A stretch of DNA of 64,000 bases from the NCBI RefSeq assembly GCF_019393635.1, contig NC_057862.1:267358441-267422440 (forward strand). Direction: 5' to 3'. The stretch is from Dromiciops gliroides. Its lineage: Eukaryota > Chordata > Mammalia > Microbiotheria > Microbiotheriidae. This document shows, piece after piece, positions 21,905 to 33,888 of this stretch. Each line of letters starts with the position of its first letter. Positions within the stretch are counted from its first letter, which is position 1. The notes below the pieces were generated by a model. It had not been told where the DNA came from and did no database searches. It was given only the letters and a program-made list of their open reading frames with translations. Position numbers and translations under genes: made by a program.

Positions 21905-23525
21905 AGTTGGGTTCTATTATAATCCTTCAGTCAACATTTATTAAGCACCTTCTATGTGCCAGGCACTGTGCAAAACACTGGGGATATACAGAAAGGTAAA
22001 AGGTAGTCCCTGCTCTCAAGGAACTCACACTCCATTGGGGTGGAGTGGGGAGTAGGGTAGGGGAACAACATGTATTTAATTATGCACAAAGAAGCCATAT
22101 ACAGGATAAACAGGAAATTATCAATAGAGGAAAGGCATTAGAATTAAGAAGCATTAGGAAAGGCTTCCTGTGGAAGGTGAGATTTTAGTTGGGACTTGGC
22201 AGAAGTCAGGGCAACTAGGAGGTAGAGATGAAGAAAGAATTGCAGGCATTGGGGAGAGCTAGTGAAAAATGCCTAAAGTCATGAGTTAAAATGTCATGTG
22301 AGGAACTGTGGTACTAGATCAAAGAGTATGGAGGGAAGGAGGTTTAAGAATACTGGAAAGGTGTGTGTGGGTGTCTAGTCTTTGAATACTAAACAGGATT
22401 TTATATTTGATCCTGGAGCCACTGGAGTTTTTTGAGTAGAAGGTTGACCTGTTCAGAGCTCTACTTTAAGAAAATCACTTTGTCAGATGGATAGAGGATA
22501 AACTGGAGTAGTGAGAAACTTGTGGCAGACAACAATCAGAAGGCTATTATAGTAGTCCAAGTATGAGGATATGAGGACCTGCATTAGGGTGGGGGCAATA
22601 TTAGAGGACAGAAGGGGCCTTAAAGATATGTTTTGTTGTTGTTATTCTGTCATTTTTCAGTTGTATTTGAATTTTTGTGACCCAATTTGGGGTTTTCTTG
22701 GCAAAGATACTAGAATGGGTTGCTATTTCCTTCTCCAGCTCATTTTATAGATAAGGACACTGAAGCAAACAGTGTTAAGTGACTTTCCCAGCATCACACA
22801 GCTAGTGAGTGTCTGAGGCCGATTTGACTCAGAATTCTATCCATTGTGTCACTTAGCTGCCCTTCAAGAAGCAAAGGTTATAAAGATTACATTTCAAAGA
22901 TACAATTTATAGGTCTTGGTAACAGATTGAATTTGGGAGATTAGAGATAGTAAGGAGATGAGGATGACATCTAAGTTGCAATCCTATGGGACTTGAAGAA
23001 TGGTGGTGCCTTTGTCAGTGATAGAGAAATTTTGAGAGGCAGATTGGGGGGAAGAGATAAAGAGTTCAGTTTCAGATGTATTAAATTCAAGATGTCTGAC
23101 AGACATCCAGTTCAAGATGTATAATAGGCAGTTAAGATGCAAGTCTGGTGGCCAACAGGGAGACTGGGGCTACATAAGTAAGATTTGAGAATTATCAGCA
23201 TAGAAATGGGAACTGATAAAATCACCAAATGAAATAGTATCCAGGGAGAAGAAAAAGGAATCTAGGACAGAGCCCTGTGGGGCATCCACCTTTAACTGGT
23301 GTGATTTAGAAGAAGATCTAGCAAAGGAGTCCAAAAAGGAATAATCAGATAGGAGAATTGAGAGAGCATACTGTTCTGAAAACTTAGAAGAGAGTATCAG
23401 ACTGAAGAGGGTGAGTGTCAAAGTGTCAACGGTTACAGAGGAGTTAAGAAGGATAATGATAAAAAAAAAAAGGCCATTAGGTCTGGCAATTAATAGATCA
23501 TTGGTAACTTTGGAGAGGGTAATTT
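21905..23525 (-). mobile_element. L2 LINE, RT to 3' end
   Basis: On the left is the minus of the L2 3' end (agtcaacatttattaagcacct..tgtgccaggcactg), followed by about 1.6 kb of minus-strand L2. The translation near 23170-23320 gives PQGSVLDSFFFSLD and HFYADNSQI, the L2/CR1 RT motifs with YADD changed to YADN. A CORE-SINE is inserted at 22628-22862. At about 23525 it meets L1 ORF1 sequence. L2 has been inactive for a very long time in therians, so this is ancient. Confidence 0.8.
22628..22862 (-). mobile_element. Longer CORE-type SINE with (AAC)n tail
   Basis: Minus-strand SINE about 235 bp long: tail ttttgttgttgtt on the left, then tggggttttcttggcaaagat, ttccttctccagctcattttatag, the CORE-like gtgttaagtgactttcc..catcacacagctagtgag, and the tRNA-like head ...cacttagctgccc. 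Unlike the short SINEs here it has the long 3' half and an (AAC)n tail, which points to a different (RTE-type) partner LINE. Confidence 0.75.
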
Positions 23526-24446
23526 TACCAAGGAAATATTTCACATTGCCCTCTATTTTTTTAATCATTTGGATTTGCTTTATTGTGTCTTGATTTCTCA
23601 TAAAGTCATTAGCTTCTATTTACTCTATTCTAATTCTTAAGCAATGATTTCCTTCAGAGAGCTTTTGCACCTCCTTTTCCATTTGGCCAATTTGGCTTTT
23701 CAAGGTGCTGACTTTCTTTTTTTTCATGAACCTCCTGCATCACTCTCATTTCTCTTTCCACTTTTTCCTCTACCTCTCTTACTTTTCCCTCTATCTCTCT
23801 TACTTTATCTTCAAATTCCTTTTTGAGCACTTCCATGGCCTGAGACCAATTCATATTTTTCTTGGAAACTTTGGATGTAGGATCTTTGACTTTGTTATCT
23901 GCTTCTGAGGGTGTATTTTGATTTACCTTGTCACCAAAGAAACTTTTGATGGTCTACTGCTTTTTCTGCCTCCTCATCTTGTCTGCCTATTTCTTGGCTT
24001 TTAACTCCTTAAAGTGGAGCACTGCTTCCAGGGTGCACTGTCCCAAGCTTCAGGGGGTCTCAGGTGGTATGATTTAAGGAGAGGTTTGTTCTCAGCAGTC
24101 CTGGCCTGTAAGTAACCAAGGGGCCCACTTGCTCTTTAACCCAGAAACAGAAATCTGATTCTCTGTGGTTGCAAGTTAGGTGTGCCTGTGCCCCTCCCCC
24201 ACTGGGCTGCTGCCATGCAAGTCTGCTTCCTGAACAACACAACAGTGCTTCACCTTCTCTCCAGAAGAAACTCCTGCTATCTCCACCCAGACAACCACTG
24301 GCCCCCCTCACTGGTCCGTGAGCCAAGTTCTAGAAATAGCTGCGGATGCTGATGATTTCGAGGCTCTGGAGGTGCTGTGTCTGGGGCTAGATCTGTGCCA
24401 TGCAGATATTAACTGTTGCCCTTTTAGATGGCCATCTTTGGCTGGA
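23526..24446 (-). mobile_element. L1 5' UTR plus ORF1 (L1-M)
   Basis: Minus-strand L1 with 5' end near 24446 (ccagccaaagatggc, the YY1-like start), a 5' UTR to about 23975, and ORF1 starting MRRQKK. The coiled coil is clear (MNWSQAMEVLKKEFEDKVREIEGKVREVEEKVEREM, 23720-23856) and shows a small heptad-scale repeat. It ends inside ORF1 (MRNQDTIKQIQM..EGNVKYFLGK) where it meets the L2. The 5' UTR is of the type found at 41121 and 44175, not the L1-A type. Confidence 0.8.
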
Positions 24447-27165
24447 AAATGATCTCGCTCTCTTCTTTTGTGTGTTTTCCAAATAGTTTGTATAGTATTG
24501 GAATTAATTGTTCTTTTAAATATTTGGTAGAATTCACTTGTAAACCCATCTGGTCCTGGAGATTTTTTTCTTAGGGAGTTCATTGATGACTTGTTCAATT
24601 TCTTTTTCTAAAATGGGCCTATTTAAGGATTTTATTTCCTCTTCAGTTAACTTGGGCAATTTGTATTTTTGTAAATATTCATCCATTTCATTTAGATTGT
24701 CAAATTCATTGGCATACAGTTGGGCAAAATAGCTCCTAATTATTGTTTTAATTTCCACTTCATTGGTGGTGAAATCACCTCTTTCACTTTTGATACTTGT
24801 AATTTGGTTTTCTTCTTTCTTTTTTTGAAATCAAATTAACCAAAGGCTTATCTATTTTATTGTGTTTTTTCATAGAACCAGCTCTTAGATTTATTGACTA
24901 GTTCTATAGTTTTCTTGCTTTCAATTTTATTAATTTCTCCTTTGATTTTCAGGATTTCTAATTTAGTATTTAGTTGGGGGTTTAAAATTTGTTCTTTTTC
25001 TAGCTTTTTTAGTTGCATGCCCAATTTATTGATCTCCTCTTTCTCTTTTTTATTCATGTAAGCATTTAGAGATATAAAATTTCCCCTAAGCACTGCTTTG
25101 GCTGCATCCCATAGATTTTGGTATGTTGTCTCATTATCGTCATTCTCTTGGATGAAGTTATTGATTATTTCTATGATTTGTTGTTTGACCCACTCATTCT
25201 TTAGGATGAGATTGTTTAGTTTCCAATTAATTTTCAGTCTACCTTTCCATGGTAATTTTTATTGCATCATGATCTGAGAAGGCTGCATTTACTATTTCTG
25301 CCTTTCTATATTTGACTATGAGGTTTTTGTGCCCTAATGCATGGTCAATTTTTGAAAATGTGCCATGTACTGCTGAGAAGAAGGTATATTCCTTTCTATC
25401 CCCATTTGGTTTTCTCCAGATGTCTGTCATATCTAACTTTTCTAATATTCTATTTACCTCTTTAACTTCTTTCCTATTTATTTTGCAGTTAGATTTATCT
25501 AATTCTAAGAGGGGAAGGTTCAGATTCCCCACTAGTATAGTTTTGCTGTCTATTTCGTCTTGTAATTCATTTAACTTCTCCCCTAAGAATTTGGATGTTA
25601 TACCACTTGGTACATACATATTTAGTATTGATATTACTTAATTATCTATCATACCTTTTAGAAAGATGTAGTTTCCTTCCTTATCTTTTAATTAGATCTA
25701 TTTTTGCTTTTGCTTTGTCTGAGATAAGAATTGCTACCCCTGCTTTTTTTATGTCAGCTGAAGCATAATATATTTTGCTCCAACCTTTTACTTTTATTCT
25801 GTGTGTATCTCTCTGCTTCAAATGTGTTTCTTGTAAACAGCATATTGTAGGATTCTGATTTTTAATCCACTCTGCTATTTGCTTCCGGTCTATGGGAGAG
25901 TTCATCCCATTCATATTCAGTTAAAATTATTAACTGTTTGTTTCCCTCCATCTTCTTTTCCCCTTTGTATGTACTCTTTTTTCCCTTCTTTCACCCTATT
26001 CCATTTGAACCAGTGTTTTGCTTCTGACCACTGCCTCCCTCAATCTGTCTTCCCTTATATCAGCTGCCCTTTTTTTCTTGCCCCCTTTCCCCTCCACTTC
26101 TGCCCTCCTTTATATCAATACCATCTTTTTTCCCCTTCCCCTTTTGTTTCCTTAAAGAGTAAACAAAGTTTCTTTATACAAATGGGAGTGTATTTTATTC
26201 CCTCTCTGAACCAAATCTGATGAGAGTAAGGTTGCAACAATGCCCACCCCTTCCTTCTTTCTGTCTGTTGTAATGGATTCTTCTTGTGCCTCTTCATATG
26301 ATGTAATTATCCCCATTCCACCTTCCCCTTCCTCTCCTCCCCCTAATCTTCTTTTATTCTGTCCCTTAAGTTTCTTTATATCATCACATCAAAGTTGATT
26401 TAATAACAATACCTTAACAGAGATACAGATCCCAAGAGTATTATCCTCCCTCATAGGGAGACAAGCAGTTTAACCTCATTGAACAACCTTCCCCACCCCC
26501 CACCTTGTTTACCTCTTTATATTTCTCTAGAGTCTTTTATTTGGAGGTCAAATTTTCTGTTCAGTTCTGGTCTTCTCTCAGGAAGCCTTGGAAGACCCCT
26601 AATTCATTGAATGTCCATCTTTTCCTCTGAAAGAGAATGCTCAGTTTTGCTGGGTAGTTGATCATGGGTTGTAATCCAAGCTCCTTTGCCTTCCTGAATA
26701 TCATATTCCAAGCCCTGCGATCCTTTAATATTGAAACTGCTAGGTCCTGTGCAATCCTGACTGTGGCTCCATGATATTTAAATGGTTTCTTTCTGGCTGC
26801 TTAGAGTATTTTCTCCTTCACCTGATAGTTCTGGAGTTTGGCTACAATATTACTTGAAGTGTTCCTTTTGGGGTCTCTTTCAGGAGGTGATCAGTGGATT
26901 CTTTCAATGATGATTTCATCCTCTGATTCTACAATTTCAGGGCAGTTCTCCTTGATAATTTCCTGGAATATGGTGTCTAGACTCTTTTCTTGATCATGGC
27001 TTTCAGGTAGTCCAATAATTCTCAGATTATCTCTCCTGCATCTATTTTCCAGGTCAGTTGTTTTTCCAACAAGGTATTTCACATTTTCTTCTTTTTTTTT
27101 TTAGTCTTCAGATTCTGCTCAGCAGATTCTTGGTGTCTCATGGAGTTATCAGCTTCCATCAGCTC
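24447..27165 (-). mobile_element. L1 (L1-I) ORF1, spacer and ORF2 N-terminal half
   Basis: Minus-strand L1. ORF2 lies at 24447-25925: endonuclease motifs CCLQETHLK, LVGNLNLPL (the usual GDLN Asp replaced by Asn), FSKIDHALGHK, SDHDAI, and the linker LGMQLKKLEKEQILNPQLN. Here the codon that is a stop in L1-A is Leu. Then comes the RT start [10 protein letters not shown]. The spacer is at 25926-26545. ORF1 is at 26546-27165, with RRM RCRRDNLRIIGLPESHDQEKS and ERIH followed by TGA at about 26891-26893. The 3' side is lost where L1-M begins. Confidence 0.85.
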
Positions 27166-27169
27166 AATT

Positions 27170-27321
27170 TTAATTTTTTTTTTTTGGTGAGGCAATTGGG
27201 GTTAAGTGACTTGCCTAGGGTCACACAGCTAGTAAGTGTCAAGTGTCTGAGGCTGGATTTGAACTCAGGTCCTCCTGAATCCAGGGCCAGTGCTTTATCC
27301 ACTGCACTACCTAGCTGCCCC
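27170..27321 (-). mobile_element. tRNA-derived SINE
   Basis: Minus-strand SINE with T-tail at 27170-27186, the subtype-B tail (ggtgaggcaattgggg), and head ...ctagctgcccc. The word tccatca on both sides (27153 and 27320) is a possible short duplication. Confidence 0.88.
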
Positions 27322-27545
27322 TCCATCACTTTCATATACATGGCTTGTTTAGCTATTCCCTAATTGATGGGCTTTGATTTCCAATTCTTAGACACTACAA
27401 AAAAGAGCTGCAATGAATGTTTTTGTACAAATAGGTCTTTTTATTTTTTGGAGGAGATGTCTTTGTGATATAGACCTAGCAATGGTATTGCTGCATTAGT
27501 TCTATAGTCCTTTGGGAATAGCTCCAAATTGCTCTCCTCTATATA
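27322..27545 (-). mobile_element. L1 ORF2 C-terminal fragment
   Basis: Minus-strand piece with relics of FVQKHSLQLFFVVSKNWKSKPINxGI and the AIPLLGLYHKDISS region; truncated at both ends. Confidence 0.7.
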
Positions 27546-27945
27546 ATGTGTTTCATTATTATTATTATTATGTAATTGCCTCCTAATTGTATAATAATAT
27601 GGTGGCAGAGCCAGCACTATAAGACTCCTCTGTTAACTCCAAGTCTATTTTATCACCTAGCCTTGGATGAAAAATAGAATTATTTAATTTTGAATGTATC
27701 CAAAGAATCAGGAAACTTGAAATGCTGTTCACTGCAGACTAATAATAACATAATAATATATATTATAAATATGTGTTTGTGTTCATTCTAGCCTGATACC
27801 CCTCCATTCTGGTCCCAACCCCTCTTGGAAGGAAATAATGTCTCCTTTGGAGAAGGGTATGGGAAGAAGGTAGAGATGTCTATTCTGTCTCCCTTTGTGC
27901 AACACAATGATACCCCTATGCTATATGTAGGCAAGGGCTATCCTC
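27546..27945. other. No feature recognised
   Basis: AT-rich with an (ATT)n run near 27555; no supported gene or repeat. Confidence 0.4.
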
Positions 27946-29907
27946 ACTATATGAGGGCAAAACAAACAAACCAAAAAAAAAAAAGAAACCCTAAAGTTAC
28001 CAAAGTTTTCAGGAAGGAGAAAATGCAGTTAAAAACATTGGGCACAAGCCAATATTCAAGATGGAAGAAATTAAAACAGAAGAGAAATTGGTCACTAAGG
28101 CACCTAAACAAAGCCAAATATATCTGAAAAAATATTGCAAGAAAAATGAAATTGAAGTGACAAATGATGAGGCAGAGGAACCTGTGCAGTCTCAAGAAAA
28201 CATAGAAATAATAATGGTGAAAGCATTGTATGGCATGCATAGCAGAAATATAATTGGTAGAATAGAAGAATTTGAATGATGGCAAACCTTATCCAAAAAT
28301 CAAGAGAACAATGGATCAGGAATGTAAATACACAGAAGTGAACGACAATATGGAATAAGAGAAACAAGAAGTTAAACATTAAAAGAAAAAAAAATCTCTT
28401 TTTTGGGGGTGGGGCAATGAAGGTTAAGTGACTTGCCCAGGGTCACACAGTTAGTAAGTGTCAAGTGTCTGAGGCTGGATTTGAACTCAGATCCTCCTGA
28501 ATCCAGGTCTGGTGATTTATCCACTGCGCCACCCAGCTGCCCCAAGAAAAAAATCTCCATACAGGCAAAAATATATTGATCTTGAAGATGCATGTGTAAT
28601 GACAACTTAAGAATTTTAGATCGCCCAGAAGATCTCAAGTAAAATAAAACCAAACAAACATGATTACCATAATATATAAAATAATAGAAGAAAACTACCC
28701 ACAATTTGTGAACACGAGAAAAATGCCTATCAAAAAATCTATAGATTATCTAGGGACAGAAGGAGGGAATATCCCTACACTAAAACTCCAAGACATATGT
28801 ATTCAAATTTAGTAATGCACACACACATATAATACATATATATATATTATGGCTATCAATGACAACCAATAAATTCTTCAAGTAACTAGGCAAAAAACCT
28901 TCAGATATAAAGGAAAAGATAGTTAAATAATATGACTACTCCATATCCATCACAAACAACAGGAGAGAACAAAATAATGTGGTCTGAACAGCAAAGGAAT
29001 TCAATATGCTTCTCAAAATGACATATCCTGCAAAACTCGGCCTAATCATCAATTTTAAAATAGATGGACATAATAAGACAAATATTTGAAGCATACCTAA
29101 AAAAAATTTTTAAAACCTCAAGTAGATATTTACAAACACCTGAAGCAACAGAAACATGAGAAAGGTAAACAAATACATCCAAAAGAAAAGCAAAAGTAAT
29201 GAAACAACCCCCACAGGAAAAAAAAATAGAGTGGAAATTAGAAAGTAACAATAAAATAACTCAAGGTCCATTAAGATATTTATAAAAGAACATAAGCAGT
29301 GTTGTATGAAAGGAGAGAAGGTTAGCACTCCCCTTGATAAGGATGGAAGAAGTCCTAGTGGTCTTTACAACACATATATGGTTAAGGCATTGCTAACTAC
29401 TCTGTGGCAAAGAACCTAAGCAGATAAAGATAAAAGTGGAGGATAGTAGGTGAAGAATAATTCTGAAACATTTTGCAATAAACCTCACAACACTCTACCT
29501 TCAGGTTAATATTTCTGTGTGTGTGAGTTTTAACTGTAGAATAGTAGGACAAATAAATCAGGGGAAAGAAAGTGTATGGATGTGTATGATGTACCCTAAT
29601 CATGCAACTAAAAAAACCTAGAAAAAAAATGGAAAATAACTTTTTATTGTTTTGGAAAGAAAAGCTAGAGGACAGTAAGTGAGGTAACAAAGGGACAAAT
29701 TAAATGTGGGGAAAGAAAGGAAAAAAATCTAAATTTTGTGGTACAAGATGGTCCCAGGGAAGAAAATTCCCATGAAGGGAGAAGTAATGGGAGATGGAGA
29801 CTTTAAATTGTATAGTCTGCATTTGATATTTAGAAAGACCACTATTTCTGAAAAAGGGCTGTATCTCCGCAGACAACATCATGACTCAAGAAAAGGGAAA
29901 TCATCTT
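27946..29907 (+). mobile_element. HAL1-like (half-L1) element, first copy
   Basis: The reading resembles an ORF1-only L1 relative. There is a charged N-terminal part (KAPKQSQIYLKKYCKKNEIEVTNDEAEEPVQ.. 28061-28279), then KTREQWIRN-like coiled-coil sequence, and near 29010-29060 a C-terminal block ending MTYPAKLGLIINFKID, the counterpart of RITYPAKLCIIF in L1 ORF1. No endonuclease or RT sequence follows; instead there is a long non-coding 3' part. HAL1 elements (ORF1 plus 3' UTR, no ORF2) are known from mammals. It is diverged, and the family call is by analogy. Confidence 0.5.
28399..28543 (-). mobile_element. tRNA-derived SINE in HAL1-like element
   Basis: Minus-strand SINE (ggggcaatgaaggttaagtg ... 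ccacccagctgcccc), subtype-A tail. It is flanked by an aagaaaaaaa..atctc duplication at about 28383-28398 and 28544-28557. Confidence 0.88.
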
Positions 29908-30050
29908 TTTAAAAATAATTTTTTTTTAAAGCAGGGCAATGAGGGTTAAGTGACTTGCCCAAGGTCAAGTCTCAGAAGCCAGATTTGAACTCAGGTCCTC
30001 CTGAAACCAGGGCCAGTGCTCTATCCACTGCGCCACCTAACTGTCCCCCA
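29908..30050 (-). mobile_element. tRNA-derived SINE
   Basis: Minus-strand SINE with a short internal deletion in the body. The target duplication is gaaaagggaaatcatctt (29890-29907) and gaaaaggaaatcatctt (30051-30067), differing by one base. Confidence 0.9.
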
Positions 30051-30208
30051 GAAAAGGAAATCATCTTGGAGCAACCGAAACTCAAAAGAGTGAGGGGGTG
30101 GACCCAGAGAAGATATTTAATGGCAAATAGGAAAAAAATTTAATCACAGAAGGACAGGAGGAAGTAATAATGAACCACATAATTGAGGATACATAAAAAA
30201 TATTTCTA

Positions 30209-30347
30209 GGGGCAGCTAGGTGGTGCAGTGGATAGAGCACCAGCCCTGGAGTCAGGAGTACCTGAGTTCAAATCTGACCTCAGACACCTAACACTTACTA
30301 GCTGTGTGACCCTGGGCAAGTCACTTAACCCCAAATGCCTCACTTAA
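30209..30347 (+). mobile_element. tRNA-derived SINE, subtype B
   Basis: Plus-strand SINE (ggggcagctaggtggtgcag...ggatagagcaccagccctgga, tail ccaaatgcctcac). Perfect 14-bp duplication aaaaaatatttcta at 30195-30208 and 30348-30361. Confidence 0.93.
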
Positions 30348-30750
30348 AAAAAATATTTCTACCATAGGCCCATACTTCTATACTCTCTGTCTCATGGAGG
30401 AATTGATAATTCCTCCATGTGTGAGGCACAACTGAACAAATTGGAAAGTAATACCCAGAAGAGTAGTATGGGATAGAACAAGGGAAGGTATTTCATTGCA
30501 CATAGGAAAAAATGATCACAAGTAAGACAGGAGGAAGTAATAAACCACACAAACCTGGAAATAAGAAAATTTCTGCAATGATCCAATATTTATATTCCCT
30601 CTCTCTCAAGAAGAAATTGATACTTTTAAGAGTGAGGTATACAATACAAAAATATCCATTGTGGAAAACTTCTCCAAAGAATCAAAAGAGAAAACAATGG
30701 ATCAGGAATGCAAATAAAAATAAGTGAATGACAATAAGGAATAAGAGAAG

Positions 30751-30899
30751 GGGGCTGCTAGGTGGTGCAGTGGATAGAGCACCAGCGCTGGAGTCAGGAG
30801 GACCTGAGTTCAAATCCACCCACAGACACTTAACACTTACTAGTTGTGTGACCCTGGGCAAGTCACTTAACCCCAATTGTCTCACCAAAAAAAAAAAAA
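30751..30899 (+). mobile_element. tRNA-derived SINE, subtype B
   Basis: Plus-strand SINE with A-tail. Perfect 12-bp duplication gaataagagaag at 30739-30750 and 30900-30911. The tail reads ccccaattgtctcacc. Confidence 0.93.
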
Positions 30900-31051
30900 G
30901 AATAAGAGAAGCAAAAAGCAATAATATTAAAAGAAAAAGGATCTCCATACAGGCAAGAGATATTGATCTTGAAGGTAAATGTGTACTGACAATTTAGGGA
31001 TTATAGATCTCCCAGGAGAGCTCAAGTAAAAAATCCTGAATACCATATTGT

Positions 31052-31540
31052 TTTTTTAAAAAGTAATAGACATTTTTATTTATAGTCTGGGGTTTCAATT
31101 TTTATCCCTCCTTCCCTCCCTCCCCCTACCCTCCATGAGGTAAGAAATCAGATATAGATTATGCATGTACAATTATGTAAAACATTACCATATTAGTTAT
31201 TTTGTATAAGAAAACTTGAACAAAAGAAAAAAATGAAAGAAAGTGAAATATAGTATGTTTCTGTCATCAATATCAGTTCTTTCTTTGGAGGTGGATAGTA
31301 TGTTTTATCAATAGTCCTTTGGGATTGTCTTGGATCATTGAATTGTTGAGAATAGTTAAGACTTTCATAGTTCTTCATCAAACAATATGCTGTCCCTGTG
31401 CACAATGTTCTCTTGGTTCTGCTCTCTTCACTACACATCAGTTTATGCAAGTCTTTCCAGGCCCTTCTGAAATCATCCTGCTTGTCATTTCTTATAGCAT
31501 AATAATATTCCATCTCCATCATATACCACAGCTTGTTTAT
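31052..31540 (-). mobile_element. 5'-truncated L1 (L1-F)
   Basis: A 489-bp minus-strand L1 3' end: T-run, C/T-rich tract (the G-rich purine tract of the 3' UTR), then the ORF2 C-terminus (MEMEYYYAIRNDKQDDFRRAWKDLHKLM on the minus strand). It is flanked by a perfect 16-bp duplication, ctgaataccatattgt, at 31036-31051 and 31541-31556. It is a clean TPRT insertion, younger than its HAL1-like surroundings. Confidence 0.93.
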
Positions 31541-32119
31541 CTGAATACCATATTGTAAGAAAAAATACAGGATAATTACCACTAATTTCTGAATATAGAA
31601 AACAAAGTGTTGATGTGGGAAAACTGGGATGCTAATCCACTATTGCTGGAGTTGTGAACTGACCCAAAAATTCTGGAGAGCAATTTGGATAACATCTTTC
31701 AAGAATTTATCAAAGAAAATTGACCTGAAATACTACACCCGGAGGAAAAAATAGAAATGGAAAGAATTCACTGATTACCACTTGAAAGAAATCCCAAAAT
31801 GAAACCTTCTTGGAACATCATAGCCAAATTCCACAGATCAAGGATTGCAAGTATTGCAAGGAGTCAAAAAGAAACAATGTGGAGCTATAGCCAGGATAAT
31901 ACAGGATTTGGCAGCTTCCACATTAAAGAACTGGAGGGCTTACAATATGATATACCAGAAGGCAAAGGAGTTAGGTTTACAACAAAGAATCAACTATGCA
32001 GCATAAGCGAATATAGTCTTTCCCCAACTATATGTCAGCAAATTTGACAATCTAACTGAAATAGATGAATAGCTACAAAAATGAAAATTGCCCAGATTAA
32101 CAGGAGAAGAAATAAAATA

Positions 32120-32794
32120 TTGCCATACCTCAGCACTTTTTTGGCTTCAAAACTCATTGAATTCCCTATTTGACACACTTTGACCAGAAAAAAAAATGCT
32201 TCAGCATGCTACACTTGCTCGGCCCTCCTCACTTATTAAAACCCATATGAGTCACAACACTGCCCTGCATCCAGTGGTTTCTGCTCCCTGGCAGCTGCTG
32301 GGCAACCAGTCCTGGCCCAAGTGTTGGCCAGCACCTCCTCTCCTGTCCTGCAGTGGCCCCACAGTTGCTGCCTCAGTTCTGGTTGAAGCTACCGCTGTCC
32401 CTCCTCCCTTCACCCATTCTCCTCCCAACACAGCCTGGCTGCTCTGCCCCCTTCCCCATCTCACTGCTGGCTCTGTTGACCACTCCCCCTTCCCTTGGTT
32501 TTTCTATCCCACCTCCTTCCCACCAGCCTTTTTTCTGAAGCCCCAACAAGTCTTCAATTGTGACAAAACTGGCAAAGTGAAGTTAAAATGTATTTTATTT
32601 TATCTATGTCTAGTTTTAAGGTTTTGTATTAAAAAACCTCCATCAATTTATAAATTGCCAAGTAAAATGTGAAATTTCTGGGGTTCAGAAACAGATTATT
32701 TCAATTTACATTGTTCCTTATGGGGAAAATTCATTTGGTACTTGTTTTGCCACTCATTGTGCCTTCTGGAACCAATTAATGATGAGTACCACTG
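32120..32794. mobile_element. Non-autonomous pogo/Tigger-like DNA transposon
   Basis: The left end (ttgccatacctcagcac) and the reverse complement of the right end (cagtggtactcatc) are related terminal inverted repeats. The second half (ttccttatggggaaaattcatttggtac...ccttctggaaccaattaatgatgagtaccactg) matches the termini I know from Tigger-type elements. It lies between TA and TA (32118-32119, 32795-32796), and removing it plus one TA rejoins the L1-G sequence exactly as expected. No transposase is present. The inner part (about 32215-32540) is GC-rich and C/T-biased, unlike its surroundings, and of unknown origin. Confidence 0.65.
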
Positions 32795-32922
32795 TACTTA
32801 AATAACCAAATCTTAGAAAAAGAAATTGAGCAAGCCATCAATGAACTTCCTAAGAAAAAATCTCCAGGACCAGATGGATTCACAAGCAAATTCTAACAAA
32901 TAGTTAAAAAACAATTAATCAC

Positions 32923-33081
32923 GGGGCAGCTAGGTGTCGCAGTGGATAAAGCACCAGCCCTGGATTCAGGAGTACCTGAGTTCAAATCCAGCCTCAGACA
33001 CTTGACACTCACTAGCTATGTGACCCTGGGCAAGTCACTTAACCCTCATTGCCCAGAAAAAAACAAACAAAAAAACCCAAC
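32923..33081 (+). mobile_element. tRNA-derived SINE in L1-G
   Basis: Plus-strand SINE, subtype-A tail (aaccctcattgccc), then an A/AAAC tail. Perfect 11-bp duplication caattaatcac at 32912-32922 and 33082-33092. Confidence 0.93.
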
Positions 33082-33647
33082 CAATTAATCACAATAATAT
33101 ATAAACTATTTGGGAAAATAGGTGGAGTCCTATCACATTCCTTCTACAACAAAAATATGGTGCTGAAACCTAAAGCAAGAAGAGCCAAAACAGAGACAAA
33201 ATTATAAAACAATTTCCCTTATGAATATTGATGCAAAAATATAAAATAAAAAACTAGCAGAGTTTATAGTGTGTTAAAATAATGAAATTTTGTAGATCCC
33301 CAGGGGTCCGACTTGATTGACTTAGTAGTGTTTGAATTGGGTGTGAATGAGGAACTACTAAATACCCACGTAAAGGTAATTAGATCTTGAATTTAAATTT
33401 AGCCAACCCTGAGAAGGAGTGTTCTCAGAGGCTATGGACTGCTACATCAACAGGAGACTGCTCTCAGGCAATCAGCTTGAAGAACCTCCCATTTCTAGGA
33501 GGAGGACAGGAAGTAGAAAGCAGATGCTGGTGTAAGGGATCTTCCTCTTTTGGTTTGAGACATTGGTGTGGTGGCAGAATTTTACGTGGACTGTTAGGAA
33601 AGGAAAGGTTTCTGTCTCTCTGGCTATACCGAATATATCCAAGCTTT

Positions 33648-33788
33648 CGTTTTTGCTGGGCAGTGAGGGTTAAGTGACTTGCCCAGGGTCACACAGCTAG
33701 TTACTGTCAAGTGTATGAGGCCAGATTTGAACTTAGGTCCTCCTGAATCCAGGGCCAGTGCTTATCCACTGTGCCACCTAGCTGCCCC
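33648..33788 (-). mobile_element. tRNA-derived SINE in LTR
   Basis: Minus-strand SINE, subtype A (gggcagtgagggttaag), with an unusually short T-tail. Duplication caagcttt at 33640-33647 and 33789-33796. Confidence 0.9.
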
Positions 33789-33888
33789 CAAGCTTTAATA
33801 AATTCTTAAAAGCCCAGACTCTTAGTGAATTTATCAGTGATTTTAGCCAGTTTCCCCCCAAACTGGGGGAACCCACATTTAGATTTTT

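Larger units (their letters stand above)
30051..31035 (+). mobile_element. HAL1-like element, second copy or repeat
   Basis: The segment 30650-31030 repeats the order of 28280-28640 (aacaatggatcaggaatg, gacaataaggaataagagaa, atctccatacaggcaa, attgatcttgaag). The upstream parts 30086-30170 and 30460-30560 are also similar to each other (ggaggaagtaataa..aaccacac). So there are at least two HAL1-like copies or a partial tandem duplication. Two SINEs are inserted, and an L1 insertion follows at 31052. Confidence 0.45.

Noticed and set aside
32196-32672. 158-codon open frame, proline- and leucine-rich
   Set aside because: It lies inside the DNA transposon, has low-complexity composition from a C/T-rich core, and no recognisable domain.
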